Shown piece by piece: positions 1 through 6,511 of a DNA stretch of 14,770 nt. The notes beneath the pieces are model-generated. The model made no database searches, was not told the origin of the DNA, and worked only from the letters and a program-made list of their open reading frames with translations. The DNA is taken from positions 1 to 14,770 of the forward strand of contig CAZUZO010000089.1 of NCBI GenBank assembly GCA_964624765.1, given 5' to 3'. This DNA comes from JAGTVB01 sp964624765. Its GTDB lineage: Bacteria; Pseudomonadota; Gammaproteobacteria; HK1. Made by a program: the position numbers and the translations under genes. Within the stretch, counting starts at the first letter, position 1. Each line of letters begins with the position of its first letter.

Positions 1-94
1 CTCAGAATCCTCATGTACTCGTTTGTACACTGCGGTTCTGAGCCGCCGCGCGCCTTGCTCTGCCAGCGCTCGCCACATTTTTAAAACAGCTTCT
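1..94 (-). repeat. Dispersed palindromic repeat family B, short copy (cut by window start)
   Basis: This stretch matches the reverse complement of parts of 8242-8461. One block around 9-36 (tcctcatgt..ttgtacact.cggt) and one around 48-94 (ctctgccagcgctcg, ending aaaacagcttct) are shared, with roughly ten scattered differences counted by eye. The long copy has about 85 extra bases between these two blocks. The right end AACAGCTTCT at 85-94 equals the terminal inverted repeat of the long copy. The left end lies outside the window. It ends only 25 bases before the first gene of the exb-like operon, so it may have displaced or supplied that operon's promoter. Confidence 0.7.
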
Positions 95-119
95 GCGCAT
101 TGCCACCGGTACACTTGCC

Positions 120-395
120 ATGCAACAGACTTTAATCGCCGCCGCCCTCGTCATGCCATTAACCTTGCTGAACGCTGATCTGGGCGCGCAGGAATCCTTA
201 CAACAGGACCCGATCTCTATTCGCGGCAACCGAGGACTGCCAAACACCTTGTTTATCGCACCATGGAGGCGGCTCGGCTCCCCTCTCGAACCAGGCAACG
301 TCACCAGCACCCTGGAGCAGGACATCAGCGCGCTCGAGCGCGACGTATTCCGCCGGGAGTTAGATCTTCATCGCAGGGGATTTAGCATCGACTAA
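120..395 (+). CDS. Small exported protein at the head of the exb-like operon
   Basis: The 91-residue product begins with a hydrophobic stretch (about residues 3-22, ending LGA before QES) that reads as a signal peptide, so it is probably periplasmic. The mature part has a short motif, ISIRGNRGLPNTLFIAPWRR (residues 32-51), followed by a charged helical tail rich in Glu and Arg. From memory, similar short proteins with a GxRxLPxxLxIxPW motif sit beside MotA/TolQ and ExbD genes in gammaproteobacteria; no function is known to me. The stop lies 40 bases before the channel gene on the same strand, consistent with one operon. No good ribosome binding site precedes the ATG at 120, and repeat B ends just upstream, so the true start could be the ATG at 153, although that would shorten the signal peptide. 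Confidence 0.65.
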   Translation: MQQTLIAAALVMPLTLLNADLGAQESLQQDPISIRGNRGLPNTLFIAPWRRLGSPLEPGNVTSTLEQDISALERDVFRRELDLHRRGFSID

Positions 396-435
396 CAAAC
401 CACAGGTGCCCCAATGATGCCCCGAAGTTCGATCC

Positions 436-1089
436 ATGGAAACGCTCTACGCCACCGTTGAATTCTTCCAATCCGGCGGGGTCATCATGTACCCCATCGC
501 AGCGATATTGGCCATCGGCATTGCCATCGCCATCGAACGCTACATTTATCTCAGCCTCGTTCGGTCCAGTAACCGCAAGGTGTGGGAGCGGATTTTACCT
601 CTGTTAGAGGTGGGGAAATTCGACCAAGCGCTGGAAACAGCCATCCGCTCACGCGCGGCTATCAGCAACATCCTCGGTTACGGTTTGAATCGTGCCCGCG
701 CCCGTCACAGGAGCGAGGACATTCAGATGGCTATGGAGGAAGGATTGCTGGAAATCGTACCGCGGCTCGAAAAACGAACCCATTACCTGGCAACGTTTGC
801 AAACATCGCGACTCTGCTCGGCCTGCTGGGAACCATCATGGGTTTAATCGAAGCCTTTACCGCTGTGGCTGGAACCGAGCCGGCCGCCAAGGCGGATCTG
901 TTGTCGGCCAGCATCTCGGTGGCCATGAACACGACCGCCTTCGGCCTGATGGTGGCTATCCCATTGCTCCTGGCCCATGCGGTGATGCAAACCAAGACCA
1001 GCGAGGTGATCGACAGCCTGGAGATGGCCACGGTGAGATTGACTAATCTCATCAGTGCTGGTTCAACGGACATGGTGAACGCGGCGTGA
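436..1089 (+). CDS. MotA/TolQ/ExbB proton channel family protein
   Basis: The 217-residue protein has the family's three-membrane-helix plan: helix 1 near residues 17-37, a long cytoplasmic loop, helix 2 near 117-140 (LLGLLGTIMGLIEAF) and helix 3 near 160-185 (MNTTAFGLMVAIPLLL). The Gly-rich stretch of helix 2 and the Thr pair opening helix 3 are the family's channel-lining signatures. In this family five such subunits surround two ExbD/TolR-type helices and couple proton flow to movement of an envelope partner. The next gene starts at 1086, overlapping the stop codon by four bases, so translation is coupled. The two ExbD-like genes and the TonB-like gene downstream make this an Exb/Tol/Agl-type motor rather than flagellar MotA. 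The exact cargo cannot be told from sequence. It is not called exbB or tolQ because the gene set fits neither classical operon. Confidence 0.9.
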   Translation: METLYATVEFFQSGGVIMYPIAAILAIGIAIAIERYIYLSLVRSSNRKVWERILPLLEVGKFDQALETAIRSRAAISNILGYGLNRARARHRSEDIQMAMEEGLLEIVPRLEKRTHYLATFANIATLLGLLGTIMGLIEAFTAVAGTEPAAKADLLSASISVAMNTTAFGLMVAIPLLLAHAVMQTKTSEVIDSLEMATVRLTNLISAGSTDMVNAA

Positions 1090-1571
1090 GGTATCGTTGG
1101 CGACGGCAAAGAAGGAGCGAGCTGGCGCACTTAGATGTCACCGCCTTTCTCAGCCTGATGGTCATTCTCGTTCCATTTCTGCTCATCAGCGCCGTTTTCT
1201 CGCGCATCACCATCCTGGAGCTCGACGGTTCGACACCCGCCGATTCTACCCATATCGCGGAAAACCCTTCCGTACTCGAGATCATCGTTCGTGACCACGC
1301 CATCGAAGTCAATGAACCCGGCCGAGGACGCATCGCACGCATCGACAATGACGCGACCGGTTACCGACTAAGCGCACTGTCCACGGTGTTGGAAGAGGCG
1401 AAGACAAGGGTCCCGAGTATGACTGAGGTCGACATCCTGGTCGAACCCCAAACGCCTTACGACGTGGTCATCCAAGTTATGGATACCGCGCGCGTCAAAG
1501 TCGAGAACGACGCCGGATCCGTGAGAACTGTCGAGCTGTTTTCGAAGATCGCACTGGGCGATGCGCCGTGA
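1086..1571 (+). CDS. ExbD/TolR-type protein, first paralogue (proton-site Asp replaced)
   Basis: The 161-residue protein has a very basic N-terminus (residues 2-10), one membrane helix near 18-40, and a periplasmic domain of about 115 residues, the ExbD/TolR plan. It starts at GTG 1086, overlapping the preceding stop. In E. coli ExbD the helix opens NVTPFID, whose Asp (D25) carries protons. Here the matching stretch is DVTAFLS, with Ser23 at the Asp position and an Asp six residues earlier. The second paralogue at 1834 keeps the Asp. The two may therefore form an unequal pair within one channel; this is inference. The periplasmic part is otherwise ordinary. The next gene does not follow at once: a 262-bp spacer intervenes. 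Confidence 0.85.
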   Translation: MRYRWRRQRRSELAHLDVTAFLSLMVILVPFLLISAVFSRITILELDGSTPADSTHIAENPSVLEIIVRDHAIEVNEPGRGRIARIDNDATGYRLSALSTVLEEAKTRVPSMTEVDILVEPQTPYDVVIQVMDTARVKVENDAGSVRTVELFSKIALGDAP

Positions 1572-1833
1572 GTCAGCCGGGGAGAGAACCGAAGGCGTTG
1601 TGGGCATAGGGATGCCAAAGCCCGAGAACCCTGATTGCACCCCGGGCTTCATCCAGACGACACCTGCTGATGGGTTGCCAAGCACTCCGTAGCAAGCACA
1701 TTCGTAGGGGACCTGTGGGCTATGGTCATCGTTTCGACACCCTTGCGTCAAGGGATTCGGCTACCGTCGGCCGTTCTAAGAGGCGACCTTGACGAAACGA
1801 TGACCATGGCCGATCCGGGTCACCGGGTATGCA
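1572..1833. other. 262-bp non-coding spacer with a 15-bp inverted repeat inside the operon
   Basis: No convincing gene lies here on either strand. The spacer contains a perfect 15-bp inverted repeat: atggtcatcgtttcg at 1722-1736 and its complement at 1793-1807, with a 56-base loop that holds a small ccttgcgtcaagg hairpin (about 1741-1753). All other junctions in this operon are short or overlapping, so a structured spacer here suggests an inserted repeat element or a regulatory RNA structure. No terminal direct repeats were found to prove insertion. Confidence 0.55.
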
Positions 1834-2346
1834 ATGACCAAAATTCCACGACGCGCCCGTCGCTTTGAACGCCGACAGGAGAAACTCAAGCAGCGGCCAT
1901 TACTGAATCTGGTGGCCATGATGGATGTTTTCACGATCCTGGTATTTTTCCTGCTGGCCAACTACTCGGACACTATGCTGTCACTGGATCCTGATAAAGT
2001 CCGTCTGCCCGAATCGTTGGCAACGCAACAACCGAGAGACACCATTGTGGTGACGATTACACCGCGGGATGTCCTGCTTCAAGGGCATCGGGTGGCCAGC
2101 TCCGATGCTGTGCTACGCTCTTCCGCCAGCGAGATCGCGTCCCTACGGACAGCCCTTGAGGCACAGGCCCGTGACAAGCCAGTGACGACGGCGCATTCCC
2201 CCCTTGGAGGTGTACCGGAAGTCACCATCATGGGCGACAAGACGATTCCGTTTCGCTTGCTCAAGAAGGTCATGGTCACCTGTGTCGGAGCCGGTTACGG
2301 CAACATTTCGCTTTCGGTGCTGCAACGACCACTGCCCGCGAGTTAG
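1834..2346 (+). CDS. ExbD/TolR-type protein, second paralogue
   Basis: The 170-residue protein has a basic N-terminus (RRARRFERRQEK), one membrane helix near residues 24-43 (LNLVAMMDVFTILVFFLL) and a periplasmic domain. Asp31 in NLVAMMD aligns with the proton-carrying Asp of ExbD (NVTPFID), so this paralogue keeps the residue its upstream partner lacks. The periplasmic part ends in a segment (VTIMGDKTIPFRLLKKVMVTC) of the kind that dimerises in ExbD/TolR. The start ATG at 1834 is preceded only by weak GGGT stretches. The downstream TonB-like gene begins six bases after the stop. It probably anchors to peptidoglycan or transmits motion from the channel subunit to the TonB-like protein; this role is inferred from the family. 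Confidence 0.85.
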   Translation: MTKIPRRARRFERRQEKLKQRPLLNLVAMMDVFTILVFFLLANYSDTMLSLDPDKVRLPESLATQQPRDTIVVTITPRDVLLQGHRVASSDAVLRSSASEIASLRTALEAQARDKPVTTAHSPLGGVPEVTIMGDKTIPFRLLKKVMVTCVGAGYGNISLSVLQRPLPAS

Positions 2347-2352
2347 TCGTTA

Positions 2353-3318
2353 ATGGTATTCCCCCTTCCCAACCTAGCTCTGCCATGGGCAGGTCTTCGA
2401 CGAGAAGATCGACGTTTCCGTCGCATCCTGGTGTCGACGCTGCTCACCTATTGCGTGCTGGGGGCCATTCTAGGGACGTTTTCCTTGCCCTCCAGGGAGG
2501 GTCTCTCCCACCCGCACCTGACGCCACGCATCGCATACCTTATCGACCAGCGCCCTTCGCCACCTGCGAGCGCGTCTAGCACTCAGCAACCGGTGCACAG
2601 GTCATCGCGCCAGACAGAGGATCCTCGCGCCACGGCTAACGCAACGCTGACACCTTCACAACCCGTGGCCAAGGAAACACCGGCCCCACCACCCGGCCAG
2701 CCAATCGCGAGAGAAGGGGTACTCGCCTTCAGTGAGGCACTACAGGATCTGCGAAAAGCGGCCCCCCGAATCGCACCCGCGAGCCCCGTTCAAGGATCCG
2801 GTCACGCCGCGCTGGAGACGGATTTAAGCGGGCACATCTTGATGAATACCTTGGCGCAAGGCAGCGGAGGGATCGACCTTGAGCCATCGAACTCGAGTGA
2901 AGCTTTGGGATGGTCCTCACTATTGGGGAGCGGAATCAACGGCGGTCGCCAACTAGGAAACGGAAACGCTAGCGGTTCGAGCGGCTCTTCGCCAGGCTAC
3001 GCCCGCGCCCAAAGGCAACGTAAAATCAGCCGTAGCCAGGAGGAAATCCAAGAAATTTTGGACCGCAACAAGAGCCGCATGTATGCCCTGTACAACCGCG
3101 AACTCAAGCGCCATCCGGCGTTACAGGGCAAGGTTGTGGTCAGTCTCACCATTGCCCCCTCGGGCGCAGTCACCCGCTGCTTCATCGTCTATAGCGAGCT
3201 GCGTGCCTCGACGCTCGAAGGGCAGCTGATAAACCTCATCAAAAGCATTGACTTCGGTGACAAGCCAGGGGCTCCGGTAGTGACCACCCAGGTGCCGATC
3301 GAATTTTTCCCGGCCTAA
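2353..3318 (+). CDS. TonB-like protein with AgmX/PglI C-terminal-type domain
   Basis: The 321-residue protein has a short cytoplasmic N-terminus, one membrane helix near residues 24-45, a long Pro/Ser/Ala-rich periplasmic linker (about 65-215), and a C-terminal domain of about 90 residues (from SRSQEEIQEILDRNK to EFFPA). The C-terminal order is a helix with Tyr-Asn-Arg-Glu-Leu, then strands GKVVVSLTIAPSGAV and a VTTQVPIEFF end. This is how TonB-type and AgmX/PglI C-terminal domains look. In the Myxococcus gliding and Tol/Ton-like systems such proteins span the periplasm and take force from an ExbB/ExbD channel, which is the setting here. Tetratricopeptide-repeat genes that often follow in similar clusters are absent: the + strand is non-coding after the stop until a hemerythrin gene. 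Its partner outside the inner membrane is unknown. Confidence 0.8.
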   Translation: MVFPLPNLALPWAGLRREDRRFRRILVSTLLTYCVLGAILGTFSLPSREGLSHPHLTPRIAYLIDQRPSPPASASSTQQPVHRSSRQTEDPRATANATLTPSQPVAKETPAPPPGQPIAREGVLAFSEALQDLRKAAPRIAPASPVQGSGHAALETDLSGHILMNTLAQGSGGIDLEPSNSSEALGWSSLLGSGINGGRQLGNGNASGSSGSSPGYARAQRQRKISRSQEEIQEILDRNKSRMYALYNRELKRHPALQGKVVVSLTIAPSGAVTRCFIVYSELRASTLEGQLINLIKSIDFGDKPGAPVVTTQVPIEFFPA

Positions 3319-3539
3319 TCGCCGTTCTGGGTTGGCGGTTGACCGACTCGGACTGGACTTGTTTTGCCTATCCCCACCCCCGCGGTTTGCATCCAGCCTG
3401 CCTGCCGCACGCACCCTGGTTCCAAGGCGCCCAAGGGGAAGGGGCCGGCTGCCGAAGGCTTGAGCGCCGATGGTGCGCTCCGACCAGCAACCCTAACCCA
3501 ACGCTGACCATGGGCAATTTCTTCCTAGGCGCGGGAGCA

Positions 3540-3567
3540 TTGACTCTTGGCCACTGTGGATTATAGT
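3540..3567 (+). promoter_or_regulatory. Probable sigma-70 promoter for the hemerythrin gene
   Basis: TTGACT at 3540-3545 and TATAGT at 3562-3567 are separated by 16 bases, close to the consensus. Transcription would start near 3574 and give a leader of about 200 bases. That leader contains the truncated family A repeat. Confidence 0.5.
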
Positions 3568-3635
3568 GGTGCAGGACGTGTAGAACTGTCAGATGGGAGA
3601 TGAGCTAGCCAGTCGGCAGGGTAATATTCATTCCC

Positions 3636-3682
3636 CTGAGAGGTTGTGAAAAAACCGTCGCGAGTAGCCCGAAAGCCAGGCG
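3636..3682 (-). repeat. Truncated copy of miniature element family A
   Basis: The segment reads ctgag then aggttgtgaaaaaacc, followed by gtcgcgag and agccaggcg. It matches the reverse complement of the right end of the full copy at 5664-5802 (flanking CTNAG included) up to about 3682, with two or three differences, and then the similarity stops. The rest of the element is missing. It lies in the predicted leader of the hemerythrin gene. Confidence 0.8.
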
Positions 3683-3774
3683 TTGCCGATCTCCACCTCC
3701 ACGGCCTCGAGAAACAAGTTTAAGCTGCACGTACCCACGAGAAGTGGTGACGACTGGGGTAAGGTGTCCGCGAT

Positions 3775-4266
3775 ATGAACAATTGGCTATTGCACGATCA
3801 TCGGCGCTACGAAGATCTCCTCAGCGAGTGCGAGAGATTGGCTACAGATCGAAATTGGCAAGGCGCTGAGGGGCGCCTCCATGATCTAGTGGCCCTGCTG
3901 AAAGGTCATTTCCTCATGGAGGAAATCGTTCTTTTTCCAGCCTATGAAGGTCTGGTGGATACGCCAGATTCTCCTACCCAGCATCTACGGGCAGAGCATG
4001 ACCAGATACGGCAACACCTGACGGCGCTCTCACGAGCCGTTCGGAGCCGAGATTTGGACAGCTTTATAGCGTCTTTCAAAAACTTAGACCGAGTGATGGA
4101 TATTCACCACGAGAAGGAGGAAGAGCTTTTTCTGCCGATGGCGGGCCATGCATTGTTGGAACGACGGGATGAGGTGATCGCACGCCTCAAGCGCATAGAT
4201 TGGCGCGGAACGATGCAATCGTGGCAAGGAGTGGAACCCCTTGCACGCCCTCTGGCAGAGGGTTGA
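3775..4266 (+). CDS. Hemerythrin HHE-type cation-binding domain protein
   Basis: The 163-residue protein shows the metal-ligand pattern of the family: LLHDHRRYEDLL near the start (His7/His9), a second helix with His45 and Glu49 (GHFLMEEIVLFP), a third helix with EHDQIRQHL (His75), and a fourth helix with DIHHEKEEELFLPM (His111/112, Glu116). Such four-helix bundles bind a di-iron centre and serve in oxygen or nitric oxide sensing, iron handling or stress repair. No signal peptide or membrane helix is present, so it is probably cytoplasmic. It stands alone, with its own promoter at 3540. The last ~25 residues lie outside the domain and look unstructured. The ATG at 3775 is preceded by an AAGGTG element about eight bases upstream. 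Confidence 0.85.
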   Translation: MNNWLLHDHRRYEDLLSECERLATDRNWQGAEGRLHDLVALLKGHFLMEEIVLFPAYEGLVDTPDSPTQHLRAEHDQIRQHLTALSRAVRSRDLDSFIASFKNLDRVMDIHHEKEEELFLPMAGHALLERRDEVIARLKRIDWRGTMQSWQGVEPLARPLAEG

Positions 4267-4304
4267 CGCCCCGTGGTATGCGAGCGCATTGGTTTTAGCC
4301 GCCT

Positions 4305-4595
4305 CTAAAGCGAACTCCCGAGGCCCAGATCGGAGGCCAGGCGAGCCACGCCGTTAGCATTGAAGCAGTCCGGATGGGTCGCCTGGTGGGAGAGAGCTAT
4401 TCGGCGCACAGCCCCCCCCCGTACACCCTCCGCGTTTGTCGGCTCGTTGGCCTCGTACGGCACGCTGACGGGCAGTTCACGGACACCGAGAAAGCCTGGC
4501 AGGCCGAACAGCAGCATGGACAGCATGAACGCGGCCCCCACTAGGGCCCGCAGTAGGGTAGCGAAGTAATCGCAAGCCTCTCTCGAGTTGTGCAT
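4305..4595 (-). CDS. Possible small membrane protein of unknown function
   Basis: From the ATG at 4595, which has a GGAG sequence about eight bases upstream, the frame gives 96 residues with one membrane helix (about residues 12-33, LLRALVGAAFMLSMLLFG...) near the N-terminus. I recognise no family. The gene diverges from the peroxiredoxin gene, with the AT-rich control region between them. A run of nine C on the + strand (4412-4420) lies in the second half. A one-base slip would move translation into a frame that stops about five codons later, giving a protein of about 70-75 residues. The C-terminal part after the run looks less protein-like. The good ribosome binding site and helix favour a real gene, but the length of the true product is uncertain. 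Confidence 0.4.
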   Translation of the reverse strand: MHNSREACDYFATLLRALVGAAFMLSMLLFGLPGFLGVRELPVSVPYEANEPTNAEGVRGGAVRRIALSHQATHPDCFNANGVARLASDLGLGSSL

Positions 4596-4674
4596 CACTG
4601 GCTCCGTGGTAAAAGGCACGAGCACTTCGTGTTGTCACCAGCGCACACCCTAGCATCTCTGGACCAAGGGTATA

Positions 4675-4715
4675 TTGCAAATAATATTTGTTATCATTAA
4701 TATTATTAATTATTT
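4675..4715. promoter_or_regulatory. AT-rich control region between divergent genes
   Basis: About 40 bases are almost pure A/T in a GC-rich setting, with repeated ttatca, ttaata, ttatta and attatt hexamers. This hexamer spacing resembles a Fur-type iron operator but matches its consensus only loosely. TTGCAA at 4675-4680 with TAATAT at 4698-4703 (17-base gap) is a possible promoter toward the peroxiredoxin gene. The region could serve both the gene at 4595 (-) and the one at 4858 (+). Confidence 0.35.
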
Positions 4716-4857
4716 CATGCAACCTATCGAGTCAGCAAGGAAGCCTTGGTGCCAGGGAGGGCCTTCTGCAGATTAAGCCTCTCGCGCGATAAGCTGTCTG
4801 CCGCGCGCCGAAATACTGCCCACTATAACGTTGACCACAACAACAGGAGTGTGTTCG

Positions 4858-5457
4858 ATGAGTGTATTAGTTGCCCAAAAGGCCCCAGACTTTGTCGCTC
4901 CGGCAGTGATGCCAGACGGTACCATTCGCGAGGACTTTAGCCTGTCAGCGCTACGTGGTTCATACGTCGTACTACTTTTTTGGCCCCTCGATTTCACCTT
5001 TGTCTGCCCCTCGGAGATCATCGCCCACGACCATCGTCGGGAGCGCTTCCGAGAACTCGGCGTAGAGGTCGTTGGCATCTCCATCGACTCACAATTCACT
5101 CACTACGCTTGGCGAAACACGCCGCCAGCACAAGGCGGGATCGGTCCAGTGGGGTTCCCCCTCGTTGCGGACGTCAAGCACGAAATCACCCGCGCGTTCG
5201 GGGTCGAGCACTCGGATGGGGTGGCCCTGCGAGCCTCGTTTCTCATCGATCGCGAGGGCGTAGTGCAGCATCAGGTGGTCAACAATCTTTCGCTCGGGCG
5301 CGATGCGGACGAGATGCTGCGCATCGTGGAAGCGCTGCAATTCACGGAGGTCTCCGGTGAGGTCTGCCCCGCCGGCTGGCACAAGGGTGACGCGGGTATG
5401 CAACCCACGGCCCAAGGGGTAGCAGAATACCTAGGGAAAAAAGCCCCCGCATTGTAG
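4858..5457 (+). CDS. Typical 2-Cys peroxiredoxin (AhpC/Prx1 group)
   Basis: The 199-residue cytoplasmic enzyme reduces hydrogen peroxide, organic hydroperoxides and probably peroxynitrite. The peroxidatic cysteine is Cys50 in DFTFVCPSE. The resolving cysteine is Cys170 in GEVCPAGW, which pairs with Cys50 of the second subunit. The active-site Pro and Thr stand in PLDFTFVCP. A GGIG motif is present in the middle (QGGIGPVGFPLVAD), but the C-terminal tail reads AEYLGKKAPAL rather than the YF motif, so sensitivity to over-oxidation is hard to predict. The start is the ATG at 4858, with AGGAG eight bases upstream; an in-frame ATG at 4831 would add nine residues but lacks such a site. No dedicated reductase gene (ahpF type) lies next to it, so thioredoxin is the likely reductant, by inference. 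Confidence 0.92.
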   Translation: MSVLVAQKAPDFVAPAVMPDGTIREDFSLSALRGSYVVLLFWPLDFTFVCPSEIIAHDHRRERFRELGVEVVGISIDSQFTHYAWRNTPPAQGGIGPVGFPLVADVKHEITRAFGVEHSDGVALRASFLIDREGVVQHQVVNNLSLGRDADEMLRIVEALQFTEVSGEVCPAGWHKGDAGMQPTAQGVAEYLGKKAPAL

Positions 5458-5803
5458 AGCCCGACGGGAACCTGTTCGAGGGTAAGCTGCGTTCCTCACC
5501 GCAGCAAAGGAATGTGTTGTGTATCGGGCTGCGGACTTCAACCCTCCGCGTTAACGCCAGGCAGCCCCATAGGCGTACCCCGCCATGGGGCCGCTTGGCG
5601 TCCTGTCGCGGTGACGCTCCCCGCTCTGCGGCGGTGCATTCGTTGCTCGACCTCGCGCCTCAGAGGTTGTGAAAAAACCTGCTACGCAACCCGATAGCGG
5701 CGTTGGGCGGTGCTCGCTCCTCGCCTATCTATCTGATATGTCTCGTCGCTGCGCTCCGTCCGCCTGGCTCTCGGCCCGCTCGCGACGGTTTTTTCACAAC
5801 CTC
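5458..5803. other. Intergenic stretch holding a miniature element
   Basis: The first 200 bases after the peroxiredoxin gene show no supported gene, promoter or terminator. The remainder is the complete family A element at 5664-5802 with its flanking direct repeats. Confidence 0.6.
5664..5802 (+). mobile_element. Family A miniature inverted-repeat element, copy 1 (139 bp)
   Basis: The element begins aggttgtgaaaaaacc and ends with the exact complement, giving perfect 16-bp terminal inverted repeats. It is flanked by the direct repeat CTCAG at 5659-5663 and 5803-5807, as expected for a 5-bp target duplication. It codes for no transposase and must have been moved by one elsewhere. About 128 of 139 bases agree with copy 2 at 10750-10888, counted by eye. 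The right flank CTCAG contains the stop codon (TCA on this strand) of the DUF6746-like gene, so the element sits exactly at that gene's end. Its long palindrome with a T-run could end transcription from either side; that role is inference. Confidence 0.85.
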
Positions 5804-6184
5804 TCAGTCGATAACCTTGCGCGAAACGGACAAGTATTCCTGACCGCGGGCTTTGACCCTGTTCTGATCCTGGTTTTCCGAAGCCACATGCACGTCTTCC
5901 AGCGTCTCCGCCAGCGCTGAAAGCTCCTCGTTGATCTTCCCGAGAGCGTTTTCCAGCGTGTAGGTGAGCTGGTGAACGGCCTCCATATCCTCAACTGTCA
6001 AAGTACCCTTGCTGATAATGGCCTCAAGCTTGCCGTTGTATTCTGAGAAGTTTCTCACCGCGATCTCCAACGTTTCCGCCGGTAGCCCCTCGTAGTGGTC
6101 GGGGCGCTGAGACTCGCTACTCCATGCGCTAAGGGAAAAAACGGTCAGGAACGGAGCGAGCAATGCGAAACGCCTCGTCATCAT
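5804..6184 (-). CDS. DUF6746-like exported protein
   Basis: The 126-residue product starts with a signal peptide (residues 1-23, ending near AWSSE) and is probably periplasmic. The mature part carries motifs that I recall from the DUF6746 family: RPDHYEGLPAETLEIAV, FSEYNGKLEAI, a central MEAVHQLTYTLENALGKI and a final LEDVHVASE. It is predicted almost entirely alpha-helical, with no catalytic motif visible, and its function is unknown. There are two adjacent ATGs (6184 and 6181) with GAGAGGA about ten bases upstream; either could start. The stop codon lies in the CTCAG target repeat of a miniature element, which leaves the protein intact. Upstream lies a terminator-bounded candidate RNA rather than an operon partner. 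Confidence 0.75.
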   Translation of the reverse strand: MMTRRFALLAPFLTVFSLSAWSSESQRPDHYEGLPAETLEIAVRNFSEYNGKLEAIISKGTLTVEDMEAVHQLTYTLENALGKINEELSALAETLEDVHVASENQDQNRVKARGQEYLSVSRKVID

Positions 6185-6320
6185 AACAGTTGTCCTCTCT
6201 TTGAGTTGCCGCTGGGCTCATCGGGGAACCATGAAAAGGGGGCAAGCATCTTTTGCCGACGAGTCCCGACCCATCTGGGATATCTCTGCACGGCCAACAA
6301 GCACTTGTGGTTTCAACCCG

Positions 6321-6351
6321 AAAAAAAAATGGGCGCACTGGCCGCGCGCCC
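6321..6351 (-). terminator. Rho-independent terminator
   Basis: On the minus strand GGGCGC (6351-6346) pairs with GCGCCC (6336-6331) around a nine-base loop, followed at once by A and a run of nine T (6329-6321). It lies 270 bases beyond the porin stop, so it could also end the porin transcript. Confidence 0.7.
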
Positions 6352-6505
6352 TAAACGACGCCTTCGGCGTCCATGCAGTAACAGAAGGAGGCAGGGGCCC
6401 GGCCTGTGTTTTCCGAACTCCCCCGACCGGCCAGACTCTCCCAAAGCTCATCAGCCAGCCATCGAGAAAGGTCAGGAAATCGGCCAGACGCGCAGACACC
6501 CTGCA
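6321..6505 (-). ncRNA. Candidate small RNA or terminated leader (about 185 nt)
   Basis: A good promoter and a rho-independent terminator on the minus strand bracket a stretch without a convincing gene. Transcription would begin near 6505, run through a small hairpin (gacgccgaaggcgtc, near 6358-6372), and end at the T-run near 6321. It matches no RNA family I can name. It may instead be a regulated leader of the DUF6746-like gene 137 bases downstream, with the terminator acting as an attenuator. Confidence 0.4.
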
Positions 6506-6511
6506 ATACAA

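Larger units (their letters stand above)
3319..3774. other. 456-bp intergenic stretch
   Basis: No gene is supported on either strand. It contains a likely sigma-70 promoter at 3540-3567 reading toward the hemerythrin gene and a truncated family A element at 3636-3682. The first 220 bases show nothing recognisable, and no clear terminator follows the TonB-like gene. Confidence 0.6.

Noticed and set aside
783..1130. Long minus-strand open frame over the channel gene
   Set aside because: It is antisense to a clear MotA/TolQ/ExbB gene, has no recognisable product, and is explained by codon bias of the real gene.
3339..3566. 75-codon + strand frame after the TonB-like gene
   Set aside because: Composition is Pro/Cys/Trp-rich without protein character, no ribosome binding site is seen, and it overlaps the promoter of the hemerythrin gene.
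5669..5920. Open frame through element A into the DUF6746-like gene
   Set aside because: It reads across the miniature element and antisense to a signal-peptide-bearing gene.
6218..6511. 97-codon minus-strand frame upstream of the DUF6746-like gene
   Set aside because: It starts inside the predicted promoter, runs through the terminator hairpin and T-run, and has no ribosome binding site or family resemblance.
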